From assembly GCA_903909605.1 (NCBI GenBank), contig CAIVWH010000017.1, positions 1 to 32,117 on the forward strand: DNA of 32,117 bases, written 5' to 3'. The position numbers and the translations under genes are program-made. This DNA is from an uncultured Micrococcales bacterium. Its GTDB lineage: Bacteria > Actinomycetota > Actinomycetes > Actinomycetales > Microbacteriaceae. Shown piece after piece: positions 7,562 to 18,247 of this stretch. The first letter of the stretch is position 1. Each line of letters starts with the position of its first letter. The notes beneath the pieces were generated by a model. That model searched no databases, was not told the DNA's origin, and saw only the letters and a list, made by a program, of their open reading frames with translations.

Positions 7562-7583
7562 CCCTCAGCAAGCATACTGAGGG
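7562..7583 (-). promoter_or_regulatory. Inverted repeat around a -10-like hexamer upstream of pyk
   Basis: On the minus strand CCCTCAG and CTGAGGG are perfect seven-bp arms separated by eight bases, TATGCTTG. The spacer holds TATGCT (plus-strand 7571-7576), a good -10 match. The expected start near 7564 would give a 22-base leader carrying the AAGGA ribosome-binding site. An inverted repeat centred on a -10 is a natural operator layout. In read-through RNA from gltD it would form a hairpin, but there is no U-tract, so I do not call a terminator. Confidence 0.45.
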
Positions 7584-7593
7584 GCATGTTTTG

Positions 7594-9048
7594 CTAAATC
7601 GAAATTGGTTTGTCTGTAGGTTTCACTGGCGAAGGCAGTTCGGTTACGCCCTCGAGGTAGTTATCAATCGCGGCCGCCGCTGCCCTGCCCTCGGCAATCG
7701 CCCAAACGATCAAACTCTGACCGCGGCCAGCATCGCCTGCGACGAAAACGCCGTCTTGAGCGGTTGCCCACTTTGAATCACGGATGAAGTTGCCACGCGA
7801 ATCGGTCGCAATCGAAATCTGGCTCTCAACGACTGCGCTCTCCGGGCCAGTGAAGCCAAGGGCAAGCAAGACCAGGTCGGCAGGAAGAGTCTTTTCGGTG
7901 CCTGGCTTTGGCACACGCTTTCCATCGACGAACTGGGTTTCGGCAACCTTGATGCCGGTGAGCTTGCCGTTTTCACCGACGAACTCCAGTGTCGAGGCAA
8001 GATACTTTCGCTCACCAAACTCTTCGTGGGCGCTAGCCACCTCGAAAAGTGTCGGGAAGGTTGGCCAGGGCTGGTCATCCGAGCGTTCGGTTGAAGGCTG
8101 CTTTCCGATGGCAAGAGTGGTAACCGATAGTGCGCCTTGACGAGTCGCGGTGCCCAGACAGTCTGCGCCGGTGTCACCGCCACCGAGAATAACCACGTGC
8201 TTTCCGGCTGCGGTGATCTGATCTGCAACCGGCACGCCAGAAACCACGCGGTTGGCCTGAGTCAGGTACTCCATGGCGAAGTGCACGCCGAACAGGTCTC
8301 GTCCGGCTACATCGAGATCGCGAGGCTTGGTTGCACCTGTGGCGATCAAGACCGCGTCGTAGCGCGAGCGCAGGTCATCCCAGGTGATGTCGATGCCAAC
8401 GTTCACACCCGGACGGAACCGAGTGCCCTCGGTCTCCATCTGCGCGAGGCGGCGATCAATGTGGAATTTCTCCATTTTGAAATCTGGGATGCCGTAGCGA
8501 AGCAAGCCGCCGATCTTCTCGTCACGCTCGAAGACTGCAACGGTGTGGCCTGCGCGAGTTAGCTGCTGTGCCGCGGCCAAGCCGGCCGGACCCGAACCAA
8601 CGATTGCTACGGTCTTGCCGGTTAGTCGCTCTGGAGCATGCGGGACCACCCAGTCACTGTCGAAGGCGCGGTCGATAATCGACACCTCGACCTCTTTTAT
8701 CGTGACGGCAGGCTGATTGATTCCCAGAACGCAAGACGATTCACAAGGTGCCGGGCAGAGACGCCCGGTGAATTCTGGGAAGTTGTTGGTTCGGTGCAAT
8801 CGCTCGATGGCATCCTTGCCCTGGTCGCGCCAGGTCAGGTCATTCCACTCGGGAATCAGATTGCCAAGTGGGCAGCCGTGGTGGCAGAAGGCGATGCCGC
8901 AATCCATGCAGCGTCCGGCCTGCTGCTTAATTACCGCAGCGTCACGCTTCTCGTAGACCTCTTTCCAGTCTCGAATGCGAATCTCAACCGGGCGACGCTC
9001 GGCGGTTTCACGTTCGGTTACTTTTAGAAATCCTCTTGGATCAGCCAT
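7594..9048 (-). CDS. gltD: Glutamate synthase (NADPH) small subunit
   Basis: GltD takes electrons from NADPH through FAD and iron-sulphur clusters to the large subunit, which makes two glutamates from glutamine and 2-oxoglutarate. The 484-residue protein has an N-terminal ferredoxin-like region with Cys47, 50, 55 and 59, then Cys98, 102 and 106 (CPAPCESSC). The FAD-binding loop is at 148-160 ([13 protein letters not shown]), followed by [12 protein letters not shown], the NADPH loop [12 protein letters not shown] near 290, and a C-terminal FAD motif with [10 protein letters not shown]. The ATG at 9048 lies inside the gltB end: the two genes overlap by eight bases (ATGGCTGA). GGAGGTGA sits just upstream within gltB, giving strong, coupled initiation. 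No domain is missing. Confidence 0.97.
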   Translation of the reverse strand: MADPRGFLKVTERETAERRPVEIRIRDWKEVYEKRDAAVIKQQAGRCMDCGIAFCHHGCPLGNLIPEWNDLTWRDQGKDAIERLHRTNNFPEFTGRLCPAPCESSCVLGINQPAVTIKEVEVSIIDRAFDSDWVVPHAPERLTGKTVAIVGSGPAGLAAAQQLTRAGHTVAVFERDEKIGGLLRYGIPDFKMEKFHIDRRLAQMETEGTRFRPGVNVGIDITWDDLRSRYDAVLIATGATKPRDLDVAGRDLFGVHFAMEYLTQANRVVSGVPVADQITAAGKHVVILGGGDTGADCLGTATRQGALSVTTLAIGKQPSTERSDDQPWPTFPTLFEVASAHEEFGERKYLASTLEFVGENGKLTGIKVAETQFVDGKRVPKPGTEKTLPADLVLLALGFTGPESAVVESQISIATDSRGNFIRDSKWATAQDGVFVAGDAGRGQSLIVWAIAEGRAAAAAIDNYLEGVTELPSPVKPTDKPISI

Positions 9049-12000
9049 TTGTCACCTCCAAAATCTGCTTCCATACTTCTTCAGAGTCAGGGTCAATACC
9101 GTCTGCGTTGGCCTGTTCTCTGATCTTTAGCACTGCCGCGTAGTCGCTTGGCAGAACGCGCGTGAAGTGTCTAAGCTCCTCTTCGAAGTTTGCAAGGATG
9201 CGCCCCGCGACACGAGATCCGGTTTCTTCTCGGTGTGCCGAAAGCAGCGCCTGCAGGATTTCGACGTCGTGCGACTCGAGTTCGCCGATGTGCAAATCTC
9301 CAGCCACTAGCGCCTCACGGTTGATGTGGTCTGCGCGGAGTTTGTAGACGTAGGCGACGCCACCGCTCATGCCGGCACCGAGGTTTCGCCCGGTAGCACC
9401 GAGAATGACGGCGCAACCGCCGGTCATGTATTCGAGGGCGTGATCGCCAACACCCTCGACAACCGCGGTTACACCTGAGTTACGAACCAGGAACCGCTCA
9501 CCCACGATTCCACTGATGAACATCGCTCCACTTGTGGCACCGTAGCCGATCACGTTGCCGGCGATGATGTTTTCTTCGGGTGCGAATGCCGACTGAGGGT
9601 TAGGACGAACCACAATGGTTCCGCCAGAAAGTCCCTTGCCGACGTAGTCGTTGCTGTCTCCCTCGAGAGTCAGTTTGATTCCCTGTGGAACGAAAGCACC
9701 GAATGATTGACCGGCAGAACCGTGCAGCTTGATGTCGATGGTTCCGGCTGGAAGACCCTCGGCGCCGAATCGCTTGGTCAACTCGTTTCCAAGCATCGTG
9801 CCGACTGCTTGATCGACGTTTGAAATTGGCAGATCCAACTGGGATGAATTTCCCGAGGCGAGTGCGTCGCTCAGGGCCGAAATCAGTTTGTGATCGAAGT
9901 GCTTTTCGAGTTCGTGGTCTTGCCAGGTCGAACGCTTGCGCGACGCATCCGCTGAAACCGCCGGTGCTGCAAGAATCGGGCTGAGGTCGAGTCCGTCTGC
10001 CTTCCAGTGGTGGATCGCGCGGTTCATATCCAGAAACTCGCTGTGGCCGATCGCCTCATCCAGGGTCCTGAAACCGAGTGCCGCCAGATACTCGCGCACC
10101 TCTTGGGCAAGGAACTCAAAGAAATTCACCACGAACTCCGGCTTGCCGCTGAATCGGGCGCGCAGGGTCGGGTTCTGAGTGGCCACTCCCACAGGGCAGG
10201 TGTCGAGGTGGCAGACGCGCATCATGATGCAGCCTTCAACAACCAGTGGCGCAGTTGCAAAGCCGAACTCTTCGGCGCCCAACAGAGCTGCGATGATCAC
10301 ATCGCGCCCGGTCTTCATCTGACCGTCTACCTGAACGGTGACACGGTCACGAAGGCCATTGACCATAAGGGTTTGTTGCGCTTCGGCGAGACCCAGCTCC
10401 CATGGCGTACCAGCGTGCTTTAGCGAGTTCAACGGCGATGCTCCGGTTCCGCCATCGTGGCCAGACACCAAGATCACATCGGCTTTGGCCTTGGCAACTC
10501 CAGCCGCAACGGTGCCAATGCCCACCTGAGATACCAACTTCACATGGATGCGGGCATCCCGGTTCGCGCGCTTGAGGTCGAAGATGAGCTGCTTGAGATC
10601 TTCGATCGAGTAGATGTCGTGGTGTGGAGGCGGTGAAATCAGCCCCACGCCAGCGGTGGCGTGGCGGGTTCGAGCAATCCACGGGTAAACCTTGTTTGGC
10701 GGCAGCTGGCCACCTTCGCCAGGCTTTGCGCCCTGCGCCATCTTGATCTGGATGTCTTGCGCATGGGTTAGGTACATCGACGTTACGCCGAAACGACCAG
10801 AGGCCACCTGCTTGATTGCGCTGCGTCGCGCCGGGTCGAGAAGGCGCTCGACGTCTTCGCCGCCTTCGCCGGTGTTCGATTTGGCGCCAATTTGATTCAT
10901 GGCAATTGCTAGCGTCTCGTGTGCTTCTGGCGAGATTGAACCGTATGACATTGCGCCAGTGGAAAAACGCTTCACGATGTCTGAGACCGACTCGACCTCT
11001 TCGGTTGGCACCGGCTGGCGCAGGCCCTCGCGCAGGGTGAACAAACCGCGCAGCGTCATCAGGTTCTGGCTTTGATCGTCAACCAGCTTGGTGTACTGGC
11101 GGAAAATGTCGTAGCGCTTGTTGCGTGTGGAGTGTTGCAACTTGAACACTGTTTCAGGGTTGAACAGATGCGGTGGACCCTCGCGGCGCCACTGGTACTC
11201 GCCGCCCACCTCGAGGTTTTCGTGTGGGTTGAGAGCGATGTCCACCGGATATGCACTCGAATGACGCACCGCGATCTCATGGTGAATCACCTCGATGCCA
11301 ATTCCGCCAAGCTGGCTGGTGGTTCCTGTGAAGTAGGTGTCTACGAACTCTTGGCTGAGGCCGATTGCCTCGAACACCTGGGCGCCGGTGTATGACTGCA
11401 CCGTGCTGATGCCCATCTTCGACATAATCTTGAGAACGCCCTTGCCGAGCGCATAGTTCAAATTCTTGGATCCCTGCTCGGCGGTGATGCCTGGCAGCTG
11501 ACCATTTCGGGCCATCAGTTCAACTGACTCCATAGCCAGGTATGGGTTTACCGCGGCTGCACCGTAGCCAATCAGCGCGGCCACGTGGTGAACTTCGCGA
11601 ACGTCGCCTGCCTCGACGACCAATCCGACTCGGGTGCGGTTGCCAGAGCGCAGCAGGTGATGGTGAACACTCGAAGTAAGCAGCAGCGAAGGAATTGGTG
11701 CGACTTCACGAGTCGAGTCTCGGTCGCTGAGAATCAGGAAGGTCGCGCCGCCGGCAACGGCCTCGTCGACCTCTGCAAAAATCTCGCGAATGCGCTCGGC
11801 CAGAGCCTCTGCCCCGCCGTCGACGCGGTAGGTTCCGCTCACTGTAAATGAGTGACCCGCGTTCTGCTTTTCATCGATGTGCTTGATTTTTGCGAGCTCA
11901 TCGTTGTTGATCACGGGGAATGCAATGATGACCTGACCGGCGTGCTGCGGAGTTGCATCGAGAAGATTGCGCTCTGGTCCGATTCCAGTCGAAAGTGAGG

Positions 12001-13597
12001 TGACTACCTCTTCGCGAATCGAGTCGAGCGGCGGGTTGGTAACCTGCGCAAATTGCTGCACGAAATAGTCGAAGAGCAATCTTGGTTGATCACTGATTGC
12101 GGCGATGGGTGTATCGCTGCCCATCGCGCCAAGTGGTTCGGCTCCCGCGCGGGCCATCGGGGCGAGCAGGATGCGCAGCTCTTCTTCGGTGTAGCCGAAG
12201 GTTCGCTGACGACGAAGCACCGAGGTCTTGGTCGAGAAGATGTGTTCGCGCTCTGGCAGGTCAGCAAGTTTGATTCGGTTCGACTCCAGCCACTTGCCCC
12301 AAGGCTGCTTGGCAGCAATTTCTGCCTTGATCTCCTCGTCGCCGATGATGCGACCGTTTGATGTATCGACCAGGAACATTTTTCCTGGCTGCAGGCGGCC
12401 CTTGCGCACGACGCGGCCGGGCTCGATGTCGGCGACTCCAATTTCAGACGCAAGGATGACCAACCCATCGTCTGTAACGACATAGCGGCCGGGTCGAAGT
12501 CCGTTGCGGTCGAGGGTTGCTCCAACCAGTGAGCCATCGGTAAAGACCACTGCGGCCGGGCCGTCCCAGGGCTCCATGAGCATCGAGTGGTACTCGTAGA
12601 AGTTTCGGCGGTTCGAGTCGATGTCGGTCTGCTTCTGCCATGACTCAGGAATCATCATCATCATGGCGTGTGGCAGGCTGCGACCAGCAAGGTAGAGCAG
12701 TTCGACAACTTCATCGAAAGACGCCGAGTCTGATCCATCCGGGGTGATGATCGGCAGCAACTGCTTGATGTCACCAAGAGCCTCGGATGCCAGCTGCGCT
12801 TCGCGGGCACGCATCCAGTTACGGTTGCCCTTCACGGTGTTGATCTCGCCGTTGTGAGCGATCATTCGGAACGGATGAGCAAGCGGCCAAGACGGGAAAG
12901 TATTCGTGGAGAAGCGCGAGTGCACCAGCGCCAAAAGCGATTCGAAACGTTCGTCGCTGAGATCTGGGAAGAATGGCTCGAGTTGCAAGGTTGTAACCAT
13001 GCCCTTGTAGACGATGGTTCGTGAAGAAAGCGATGGGTGGTAGATGCCGAGCGTGCGTTCACTTCGCTTACGCAGGCGGAACAATTGCCGCTCAAGGGCA
13101 AGGCCCGTTGCACCGGTTGCGCTCGAGACGAAGACTTGCTGAATCACCGGCATGGCGGCGCGGGCAAGGTCGCCTAGAACCGAAGGATCGGTTGGCACCT
13201 CACGCCAACCGAGAACCTTGAGCGATTCCTCCTCGGCAAGCACGGAAAAGCGCGTCTCAATCGAACTCAGATCGTCATCCTTGTTGATGAAAACCAAGCC
13301 AGCGCCATAGCTGCCCTTGCCGCCTAAGTCGAAATCGACCACCGCGCGCAGGAAGGCATCTGGTAGTTGCGAGAGAATTCCAGCGCCGTCGCCCGTGCCG
13401 GCATCCGAGCCAACCGCCCCGCGGTGTTCGAGATTGCGAAGTGCGTTGAGTGCGGTGTCGATGATGTCGTGGCCGGCGGTTCCGCGCAGTGTTGCCACCA
13501 TGGCAAGACCGCATGCGTCGCGATCGCGCGATGGGTCGTAGAGTCCGGCAGCCGCTGGCGCGGTGTTGAACTTAGCGAATGGCGACCAACCAGGCAT
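9041..13597 (-). CDS. gltB: Glutamate synthase large subunit
   Basis: GltB releases ammonia from glutamine in its amidotransferase domain and channels it to the FMN site, where 2-oxoglutarate is reductively aminated. The 1518-residue length is normal. The order is a 28-residue propeptide, then Cys29 (DACGLAM), which becomes the N-terminal nucleophile after cleavage; the class II amidotransferase domain with EHRGAVGSD and [11 protein letters not shown]; a central domain; the FMN barrel with GEGGEDVER and HDGGTGASP; the 3Fe-4S cysteines in CHLDTCPVG; and a C-terminal beta-helix with repeated G-x-x-G motifs. I start at the ATG at 13597 (MPGWSPFAK) because GGAG lies five bases before it; an upstream TTG at 13612 would add five residues. 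The 70 bases back to lgt may hold a promoter, but none is clear. Confidence 0.97.
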   Translation of the reverse strand: MPGWSPFAKFNTAPAAAGLYDPSRDRDACGLAMVATLRGTAGHDIIDTALNALRNLEHRGAVGSDAGTGDGAGILSQLPDAFLRAVVDFDLGGKGSYGAGLVFINKDDDLSSIETRFSVLAEEESLKVLGWREVPTDPSVLGDLARAAMPVIQQVFVSSATGATGLALERQLFRLRKRSERTLGIYHPSLSSRTIVYKGMVTTLQLEPFFPDLSDERFESLLALVHSRFSTNTFPSWPLAHPFRMIAHNGEINTVKGNRNWMRAREAQLASEALGDIKQLLPIITPDGSDSASFDEVVELLYLAGRSLPHAMMMMIPESWQKQTDIDSNRRNFYEYHSMLMEPWDGPAAVVFTDGSLVGATLDRNGLRPGRYVVTDDGLVILASEIGVADIEPGRVVRKGRLQPGKMFLVDTSNGRIIGDEEIKAEIAAKQPWGKWLESNRIKLADLPEREHIFSTKTSVLRRQRTFGYTEEELRILLAPMARAGAEPLGAMGSDTPIAAISDQPRLLFDYFVQQFAQVTNPPLDSIREEVVTSLSTGIGPERNLLDATPQHAGQVIIAFPVINNDELAKIKHIDEKQNAGHSFTVSGTYRVDGGAEALAERIREIFAEVDEAVAGGATFLILSDRDSTREVAPIPSLLLTSSVHHHLLRSGNRTRVGLVVEAGDVREVHHVAALIGYGAAAVNPYLAMESVELMARNGQLPGITAEQGSKNLNYALGKGVLKIMSKMGISTVQSYTGAQVFEAIGLSQEFVDTYFTGTTSQLGGIGIEVIHHEIAVRHSSAYPVDIALNPHENLEVGGEYQWRREGPPHLFNPETVFKLQHSTRNKRYDIFRQYTKLVDDQSQNLMTLRGLFTLREGLRQPVPTEEVESVSDIVKRFSTGAMSYGSISPEAHETLAIAMNQIGAKSNTGEGGEDVERLLDPARRSAIKQVASGRFGVTSMYLTHAQDIQIKMAQGAKPGEGGQLPPNKVYPWIARTRHATAGVGLISPPPHHDIYSIEDLKQLIFDLKRANRDARIHVKLVSQVGIGTVAAGVAKAKADVILVSGHDGGTGASPLNSLKHAGTPWELGLAEAQQTLMVNGLRDRVTVQVDGQMKTGRDVIIAALLGAEEFGFATAPLVVEGCIMMRVCHLDTCPVGVATQNPTLRARFSGKPEFVVNFFEFLAQEVREYLAALGFRTLDEAIGHSEFLDMNRAIHHWKADGLDLSPILAAPAVSADASRKRSTWQDHELEKHFDHKLISALSDALASGNSSQLDLPISNVDQAVGTMLGNELTKRFGAEGLPAGTIDIKLHGSAGQSFGAFVPQGIKLTLEGDSNDYVGKGLSGGTIVVRPNPQSAFAPEENIIAGNVIGYGATSGAMFISGIVGERFLVRNSGVTAVVEGVGDHALEYMTGGCAVILGATGRNLGAGMSGGVAYVYKLRADHINREALVAGDLHIGELESHDVEILQALLSAHREETGSRVAGRILANFEEELRHFTRVLPSDYAAVLKIREQANADGIDPDSEEVWKQILEVTNG

Positions 13598-13667
13598 GCC
13601 TACTCCAATCAAAAATCAGAGGGACATCATCGGCCCGAAACTAAGAAGAAGAACGGCGCTTTTGGCG

Positions 13668-14603
13668 CTAGCCACGATCCGGATTGTCGTCAGACGTGTA
13701 CTCGAAGTCTAACCCATCGGCAGGCTTAGGCCGCTCTGGTTCTATGGGCTCCAGCGGCTGCCTGCCCGGCAGATAGAGGCTCTGCTCTGTTCCCGGCCGG
13801 CTTCGCCGAAGCCAGACCAACAACACCAGGCCGATGACGATCGTGATGATGGCCGACCAGACGTTCGTGCGAAGGCCAAGGAAATATTCACTCTGGTCGA
13901 TGCGAATCGACTCGATAAAAGCTCGGCCAATCGAGTAATAGACCAGATAGACCGCAAGCGCTCGCCCATTTCTAAGGTTGAACCGCTTTTCAAGAACCAA
14001 GACGATGAGGGCAAAGCCAATCAGGTTCCAAATCATCTCGTAAAGAAAGGTCGGGTGGAAAAGCACTCCATCTGGGAAGCCCTGCGGGTAGGCCACGTTC
14101 GAGCTTGGAATCTGCAGCCCCCAGGGAAGATCGGTTGGTTGACCGAAGAGCTCCTGGTTGAAGTAGTTGCCGAGTCGGCCAATTGCTTGTGCGACCAGAA
14201 TGCCGGGTGCCAGTGCGTCTGCAACGGAAAGCAGCTTTACCCCAGTCGACCTGGCGCCTAGCCACGCCCCCAAGACACCGAAGATCAGTCCGCCGTAAAT
14301 TGCTAGGCCGCCCTCCCAGATTGCGAAAACCTTGGTTACGTTGGTTCCCGCGTGGAAGTAGTAATCCCAGTGGGTCAAGACGTGGAAGATTCGAGCACCG
14401 ATGATGCCGATTGGAACAGTCCAAAGTGCGATGTCTAGAATTTGCCCCTTGCGTCCCCCGCGTGAAGTCCAACGCTTCGAGCCGATCCAAACCGCGGCCG
14501 CGATTCCAAGGAGTATGAAAAGAGCATAGAAGTGGATCACGAATGGACCGACTTGGAAAGATGAGACCGATGGGCTCGGGATGCTCAGGTGTAGATTCTG
14601 CAT
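13668..14603 (-). CDS. lgt: Prolipoprotein diacylglyceryl transferase
   Basis: Lgt transfers diacylglycerol from phosphatidylglycerol to the lipobox cysteine of prolipoproteins, the first step of lipoprotein maturation, in the plasma membrane. The 311-residue protein has about seven hydrophobic segments. Key residues align with E. coli numbering: Tyr26, then Arg143, Asn146 and Glu151 in GRLGNYFNQELFG. Position 103 is Tyr (GGLAIYGG), where E. coli has His. After the last membrane segment (about 250) comes a roughly 50-residue polar tail rich in Pro, Glu and Arg, likely cytoplasmic. The ATG at 14603 has AGAGGAAA just upstream. The gene follows trpA by 47 bases, its usual place in actinobacteria, with no obvious link in function. 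Confidence 0.96.
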   Translation of the reverse strand: MQNLHLSIPSPSVSSFQVGPFVIHFYALFILLGIAAAVWIGSKRWTSRGGRKGQILDIALWTVPIGIIGARIFHVLTHWDYYFHAGTNVTKVFAIWEGGLAIYGGLIFGVLGAWLGARSTGVKLLSVADALAPGILVAQAIGRLGNYFNQELFGQPTDLPWGLQIPSSNVAYPQGFPDGVLFHPTFLYEMIWNLIGFALIVLVLEKRFNLRNGRALAVYLVYYSIGRAFIESIRIDQSEYFLGLRTNVWSAIITIVIGLVLLVWLRRSRPGTEQSLYLPGRQPLEPIEPERPKPADGLDFEYTSDDNPDRG

Positions 14604-14624
14604 GGTTTTCCTCTTGACCGACTA

Positions 14625-14630
14625 AGTCTA
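14625..14630 (-). promoter_or_regulatory. Weak candidate -10 element for lgt
   Basis: TAGACT on the minus strand fits TANNNT and would start a leader of about 16 bases that includes the lgt ribosome-binding site. No -35 is visible. An 11-bp palindrome, GAGCCTGGCTC (14638-14648), lies just upstream. lgt may simply be read from the trp transcript. Confidence 0.25.
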
Positions 14631-14650
14631 GGTTCGAGAGCCTGGCTCGC

Positions 14651-15433
14651 TTAGTGGTTTGGGTTCAGTGACTTTGCGGTTTCGACTAGTTCCTCGAGGC
14701 CGCCGCTCTGGTAGGCCCGAACGAAAGCCGAGCCAACTATCGCGCCGTCGGCGTATTCGTTCACCTCGAGAACCTGCTCGCCGGTTGAGATCCCGATTCC
14801 AACTGCAGTGTTCTGGCCGGTGTGGGTTGAGCGCACCTCGGCCACCACTTTGCGGGCGTTTGCATCGATCTCACTTCGTGCACCGGTAATGCCCATCGTC
14901 GATACGGCATAGACGAATCCCCGACTCAGGTCGCTTGCACGCTTTACTCGCTCGGGTGTTGAGGTTGGCGTGGCCAAGAAGACCCGATCGAGGTGGTAGG
15001 CATCCGATGCTTCAAGCCAGTCACCCGCCTCGTCTGGGATGAGATCTGGTGTGATCAGACCGGCCCCGCCGGCCGCCTTCAGGTCGCTTGCGAATTTTTC
15101 GACTCCGTATTGCAACACCGGGTTCCAGTAGGTCATCACCAAAACTGGTGCGCTAACTGCTTCGGTCACTGCTCGGACAGCGTCGAAGGTTTGGCGCAAC
15201 TTGAAACCAGCGGCCAGCGCATCGACGGTTGCCGCCTGGATGACTGGGCCGTCCATGACGGGATCCGAGTAAGGAACGCCGAGCTCAAGAATGTCGACAC
15301 CGTTCTCACACATCGCGATGGCGGCGTCGATTGACTCCTGCAGGGTTGGGTAGCCAAGTGGGAAATAGCCAATCAGGGTCTTGCGACCGCTCGCTCGGTT
15401 CGCCTCGAAGATGGCTGCTACCTTGCTGGTCAT
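14651..15433 (-). CDS. trpA: Tryptophan synthase alpha chain
   Basis: TrpA cleaves indole-3-glycerol phosphate to glyceraldehyde 3-phosphate and indole, which passes by a tunnel to TrpB. The 260-residue TIM-barrel protein carries catalytic Glu50 and Asp61 in [17 protein letters not shown], matching Glu49 and Asp60 of the Salmonella enzyme. It also has a loop with [13 protein letters not shown] and the phosphate-binding region [10 protein letters not shown]. The ATG at 15433 overlaps the trpB stop codon as ATGA, so translation is probably coupled, which suits a one-to-one complex. This is the last trp gene in the run. Confidence 0.97.
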   Translation of the reverse strand: MTSKVAAIFEANRASGRKTLIGYFPLGYPTLQESIDAAIAMCENGVDILELGVPYSDPVMDGPVIQAATVDALAAGFKLRQTFDAVRAVTEAVSAPVLVMTYWNPVLQYGVEKFASDLKAAGGAGLITPDLIPDEAGDWLEASDAYHLDRVFLATPTSTPERVKRASDLSRGFVYAVSTMGITGARSEIDANARKVVAEVRSTHTGQNTAVGIGISTGEQVLEVNEYADGAIVGSAFVRAYQSGGLEELVETAKSLNPNH

Positions 15434-16629
15434 TTGAGCAATCCGAAGTACTTGGCGGCGGTTTCCATATCTTTGTCGCCGCGACCGCTGAGGTTGATCA
15501 GAATCGAAGCGCCGGGCTTTAGCTCGCTCGCTATCTTGAGCGCTCCGGCAAGTGCGTGAGCGGTTTCAATTGCCGGGATGATGCCTTCGGTGCGAGACAA
15601 GAGGCGCAGTGCATCCATCGCTTCGGCATCCGAGATGCCGCGGTATTGAGCGCGACCGAGGTCTTTCAACCACGAGTGCTCCGGGCCAACGCCGGGATAG
15701 TCGAGACCTGCCGAGATTGAGTGAGACTCGACGGTCTGACCGTCTTCGTCCTGGAGCATGTATGAACGAGCACCGTGCAACACTCCGGGTTTACCGAAGT
15801 TGAGAGTGGCTGCGTGACGGTCTGTGTCCATGCCATCGCCAGCGGCTTCAAATCCGTAGAGCGCCACATTGGTGTCATCAAGGAAAGCATGGAACAGACC
15901 AATTGCGTTCGAGCCACCGCCAACACAGGCTGCGAGAGCATCTGGCAAGAAACCAAACTCGGCGAGCATCTGGGCTCGCGCTTCATTGCCGATCACCGAG
16001 TGGAAGTCTCTAACCATGGTTGGGAAAGGGTGTGGGCCGGCAACTGTGCCGAGTAGATAGTGCGTGTTGTCGACGTTTGCTACCCAGTCCCGAAGGGCCT
16101 CATTGATTGCATCCTTGAGTGTGCGGCTGCCGCTGGTTACCGGCACGACCTCTGCCCCGAGAAGCTTCATCCGAGCAACGTTTAGCGCCTGACGCTCGGT
16201 GTCAACTTCGCCCATGTACACCACGCACTCGAGGCCAAAGAGTGCGGCCGCCGTGGCGCTGGCGACACCGTGTTGACCTGCTCCGGTCTCCGCGATGATT
16301 CGGGTCTTACCCATTCGCTTGGTAAGCAGTGCCTGACCAAGCACGTTATTGATTTTGTGCGAGCCGGTGTGGTTCAGGTCTTCGCGCTTGAGAAATATGC
16401 GAACCTCGCTATCTGCGTGCGAGGCGAAGCGCGGTACCTCGGTGATGATCGAGGGGCGACCGGTGTAGGTGCGGTGCAGTTCAGCAAGTTCGAACTGGAA
16501 GGTTGGGTCTGCCTTTGCCGCCTCATAGGTGGCCTCGAGTTGGTCGAGCGCTTCGATCAGCGATTCAGGCACAAACCTTCCGCCGAACTCACCGAAGTAT
16601 GGTCCTGATGCGTCGCGAAGGTTTGTCAT
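15430..16629 (-). CDS. trpB: Tryptophan synthase beta chain
   Basis: TrpB joins indole and serine to make tryptophan, using pyridoxal phosphate. The 399-residue protein opens with [22 protein letters not shown], a typical TrpB1 start. The cofactor lysine is Lys92 (HTGSHKINN), the catalytic loop follows at [10 protein letters not shown], and the phosphate-binding loop is GGGSNAIG. It is of the TrpB1 type that works with TrpA, not the longer TrpB2. I start at the ATG at 16629, ten bases after trpC; a frame extension to 16677 would overlap trpC by 38 bases and add residues unlike the family. Its ribosome-binding site is weak, so it may depend on ribosomes finishing trpC. It overlaps trpA by four bases. 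Confidence 0.97.
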   Translation of the reverse strand: MTNLRDASGPYFGEFGGRFVPESLIEALDQLEATYEAAKADPTFQFELAELHRTYTGRPSIITEVPRFASHADSEVRIFLKREDLNHTGSHKINNVLGQALLTKRMGKTRIIAETGAGQHGVASATAAALFGLECVVYMGEVDTERQALNVARMKLLGAEVVPVTSGSRTLKDAINEALRDWVANVDNTHYLLGTVAGPHPFPTMVRDFHSVIGNEARAQMLAEFGFLPDALAACVGGGSNAIGLFHAFLDDTNVALYGFEAAGDGMDTDRHAATLNFGKPGVLHGARSYMLQDEDGQTVESHSISAGLDYPGVGPEHSWLKDLGRAQYRGISDAEAMDALRLLSRTEGIIPAIETAHALAGALKIASELKPGASILINLSGRGDKDMETAAKYFGLLK

Positions 16630-16639
16630 GGCGACAAGT

Positions 16640-17410
16640 CTAGATTGCGGTGAACTGTTGCAAAAGTGCTGCGGCATCGCCGGTTACCAAAGCCTCACCA
16701 ACAAGTGCCACGTCTGCCCCGGCCTCGCGATAGTGACGAACATCCTCGACACTGCGAACAGCGCTTTCGGCCACCTTGATTGTCGAATCTGGGATGAGGT
16801 GAACCAGCGTCGAAAACAGATTGCGATCGGTTTCGAAGGTGGAGAGATTTCGGGCGTTTATGCCAAGCAACTGCGTGTCGACATCCACGGCGAGGCGAAC
16901 CTCTTCGGCGTCGTGGGTTTCGATGAAGGCCGTCATGCCAAGTTGCTCGGTGAAGTGTTTCAGTCGAACCAGGGTTCGTTCATCCAGGCCTGCGACTATC
17001 AGCAGCACAAGGTCGGCGCCCGCAGCCCTGGCCTCGAGGATCTGATATTCGCCAGCGATGAAGTCTTTGCGAAGAAGTGGGACGTCTACGGCCTTGCGAA
17101 CAGCACGCAGGTCTTCGAGGCTGCCCAAAAACTTGTGCGCCTCGGTTAGAACCGAAATTGCCGATGCACCGTTTGCCGCATAAGTCTGCGCCAGTTGCTC
17201 TGGGTTTGCGATGGTGGCCATCGACCCCTTGGATGGGCTGGCTCGCTTGATTTCGGCAAGCACTTTGATGTGCGCTGACTTTGCCAAAGCCTGAAGCGCG
17301 TCGATTGGTGGGAGTGCTTCGAGAGCTAGTTTCTCGACCGCCGAAATAGGCAGCTGAGACTGACGCTGCTGGGCATCCGCTAGCGCGCCCGCGTAGAGCC
17401 CCTCGAGCAC
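16640..17410 (-). CDS. trpC: Indole-3-glycerol phosphate synthase
   Basis: TrpC closes the indole ring, turning carboxyphenylamino-deoxyribulose phosphate into indole-3-glycerol phosphate. The 256-residue TIM barrel shows Glu53 and Lys55 ([12 protein letters not shown]), Lys115 (LLRKDFI), Glu164 (FIETHDAEE), GINARNL and VAESAV, the normal catalytic set. It is monofunctional, with no PRAI domain. The start is GTG at 17410, which shares its first base with the last base of the upstream TAG stop (TAGTG); AAGAGC upstream may be a weak ribosome-binding site. A reading frame back to 17512 gives a Cys- and Arg-rich N-terminus alien to the family, which I rejected. Confidence 0.96.
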   Translation of the reverse strand: MLEGLYAGALADAQQRQSQLPISAVEKLALEALPPIDALQALAKSAHIKVLAEIKRASPSKGSMATIANPEQLAQTYAANGASAISVLTEAHKFLGSLEDLRAVRKAVDVPLLRKDFIAGEYQILEARAAGADLVLLIVAGLDERTLVRLKHFTEQLGMTAFIETHDAEEVRLAVDVDTQLLGINARNLSTFETDRNLFSTLVHLIPDSTIKVAESAVRSVEDVRHYREAGADVALVGEALVTGDAAALLQQFTAI

Positions 17411-17640
17411 TAGTGCTTGCTCTTGAGCTTGCTGCCGTTTTTGCCATAGCCCAGACGAACCATGACAACACCGGCGACAAGACCAGCAACGGTGAGTGCA
17501 CCTGCAAACCAAAGTAGGGCTGCGTTGTTGTTGAGCCAGATGGCCAGGGTTCCAACCGCGGTAGCAATCATCAGGGTGATGACGGTGGTCCAGGCTGCTG
17601 GATTGTCGCCGTGGCCTGGGTCGGTTGCGTTTGCAGACAT
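17410..17640 (-). CDS. Small HGxxPAAW-type membrane protein in trp operon
   Basis: This 76-residue protein begins MSANATDPGHGDNPAAWT. It has two hydrophobic segments, about residues 18-35 (VITLMIATAVGTLAIWL) and 40-66, and ends in a basic Lys-rich tail. It matches the conserved actinobacterial small-protein type with an HGxxPAAWT motif found between trpE and trpC, whose function is unknown to me. It should sit in the plasma membrane, with the HG motif just before the first segment. The ATG at 17640 has AGAGGG upstream; the longer frame to 17706 would overlap the preceding gene. Its stop codon shares a base with the trpC start, so the two are probably co-translated. Confidence 0.85.
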   Translation of the reverse strand: MSANATDPGHGDNPAAWTTVITLMIATAVGTLAIWLNNNAALLWFAGALTVAGLVAGVVMVRLGYGKNGSKLKSKH

Positions 17641-17671
17641 GATGCCCTCTTTCGGTTGGTTCACGCCAATT

Positions 17672-18247
17672 CTAATCGCGCTGTTCATCCCATAGCTCGA
17701 TGGCACTTTTCTTGACCGCTGCCTTTCGGGTTGCGGTTTTGGGCTTGCCCGCGACCTCGACGCTGCCTGCGCTCTTGCCTACCGTCCAACTGCGCTGCCA
17801 CCAGAGGGTAACCAGCAGCAGCAGCGTTTCAAGCAATTGGCAACCAAGCCAGGCCCACGCCCAGGCGCTCTGGGTTGTGGTCAGGCCGCTGATGCCGTGG
17901 GTCTGAGCAATTCCGGTGAGGCGATCGAGGCTGGCATCGAGAGCTGAGATGTTCTTGGTGAGAGTTGCGATTGCGGTGAGCATAGTCGCGCCGAGAGAGC
18001 CGAGCAGCGCTGCAGTCAAGGCGATGACCCGGCCCACGCCCGCTGTGAAACCAACTACCAGCAGGGCAACTGCCACAAAAAGCAGGGTTGGCATCGCACT
18101 GGGATTCGCATCCGAGCCGGCGTAGTCGCCGAGAGTGACGCTGTGCCCATTTGGCGCCATCGAGATTGTGTACCAGGTTTGGGTTAACAGCAGAATGCTC
18201 AGCAGTTGCAGTGCAAACAATGTGGCGAGGGCCCGTGAGCGTGGCAC
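17672..18247 (-). CDS. Trp biosynthesis-associated membrane protein
   Basis: This 191-residue protein has about four hydrophobic segments: near residues 7-24, 50-70, 77-100 and 133-153. The last contains WAWAWLGCQLLETLLLLVTL in part. Between segments one and two is a polar loop with SVTLGDYAGSDANP. The C-terminal 35 residues are Lys-rich and cytoplasmic if the positive-inside rule holds. It fits the Trp_oprn_chp family (TIGR02234/PF09534), found with trpE in actinobacteria; its function is not established. I start at the GTG at 18247, whose first base is the last base of the trpE TAG stop (TAGTG), the same junction as before trpC. An ATG at 18319 would overlap trpE by about 70 bases. Confidence 0.85.
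   Translation of the reverse strand: MPRSRALATLFALQLLSILLLTQTWYTISMAPNGHSVTLGDYAGSDANPSAMPTLLFVAVALLVVGFTAGVGRVIALTAALLGSLGATMLTAIATLTKNISALDASLDRLTGIAQTHGISGLTTTQSAWAWAWLGCQLLETLLLLVTLWWQRSWTVGKSAGSVEVAGKPKTATRKAAVKKSAIELWDEQRD

Noticed and set aside
13656-13670. Possible terminator after lgt (GCGC arms, five-base loop)
   Set aside because: The stem has only four pairs, overlaps the lgt stop codon and is followed by a mixed pyrimidine stretch, not a U-run.
14638-14648. Palindrome GAGCCTGGCTC between trpA and lgt as a terminator
   Set aside because: The centre is one base, too small for an RNA loop without losing pairs, and no U-run follows; it may be a protein site or chance.
16630-16677. 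Longer trpB from 16677
   Set aside because: It overlaps trpC and adds residues unlike Trp[14 protein letters not shown] is a typical start.
17411-17512. Longer trpC from 17512
   Set aside because: The extra N-terminus is Cys- and Arg-rich and overlaps the HGxx protein gene in another frame; the GTG at 17410 gives a normal length.
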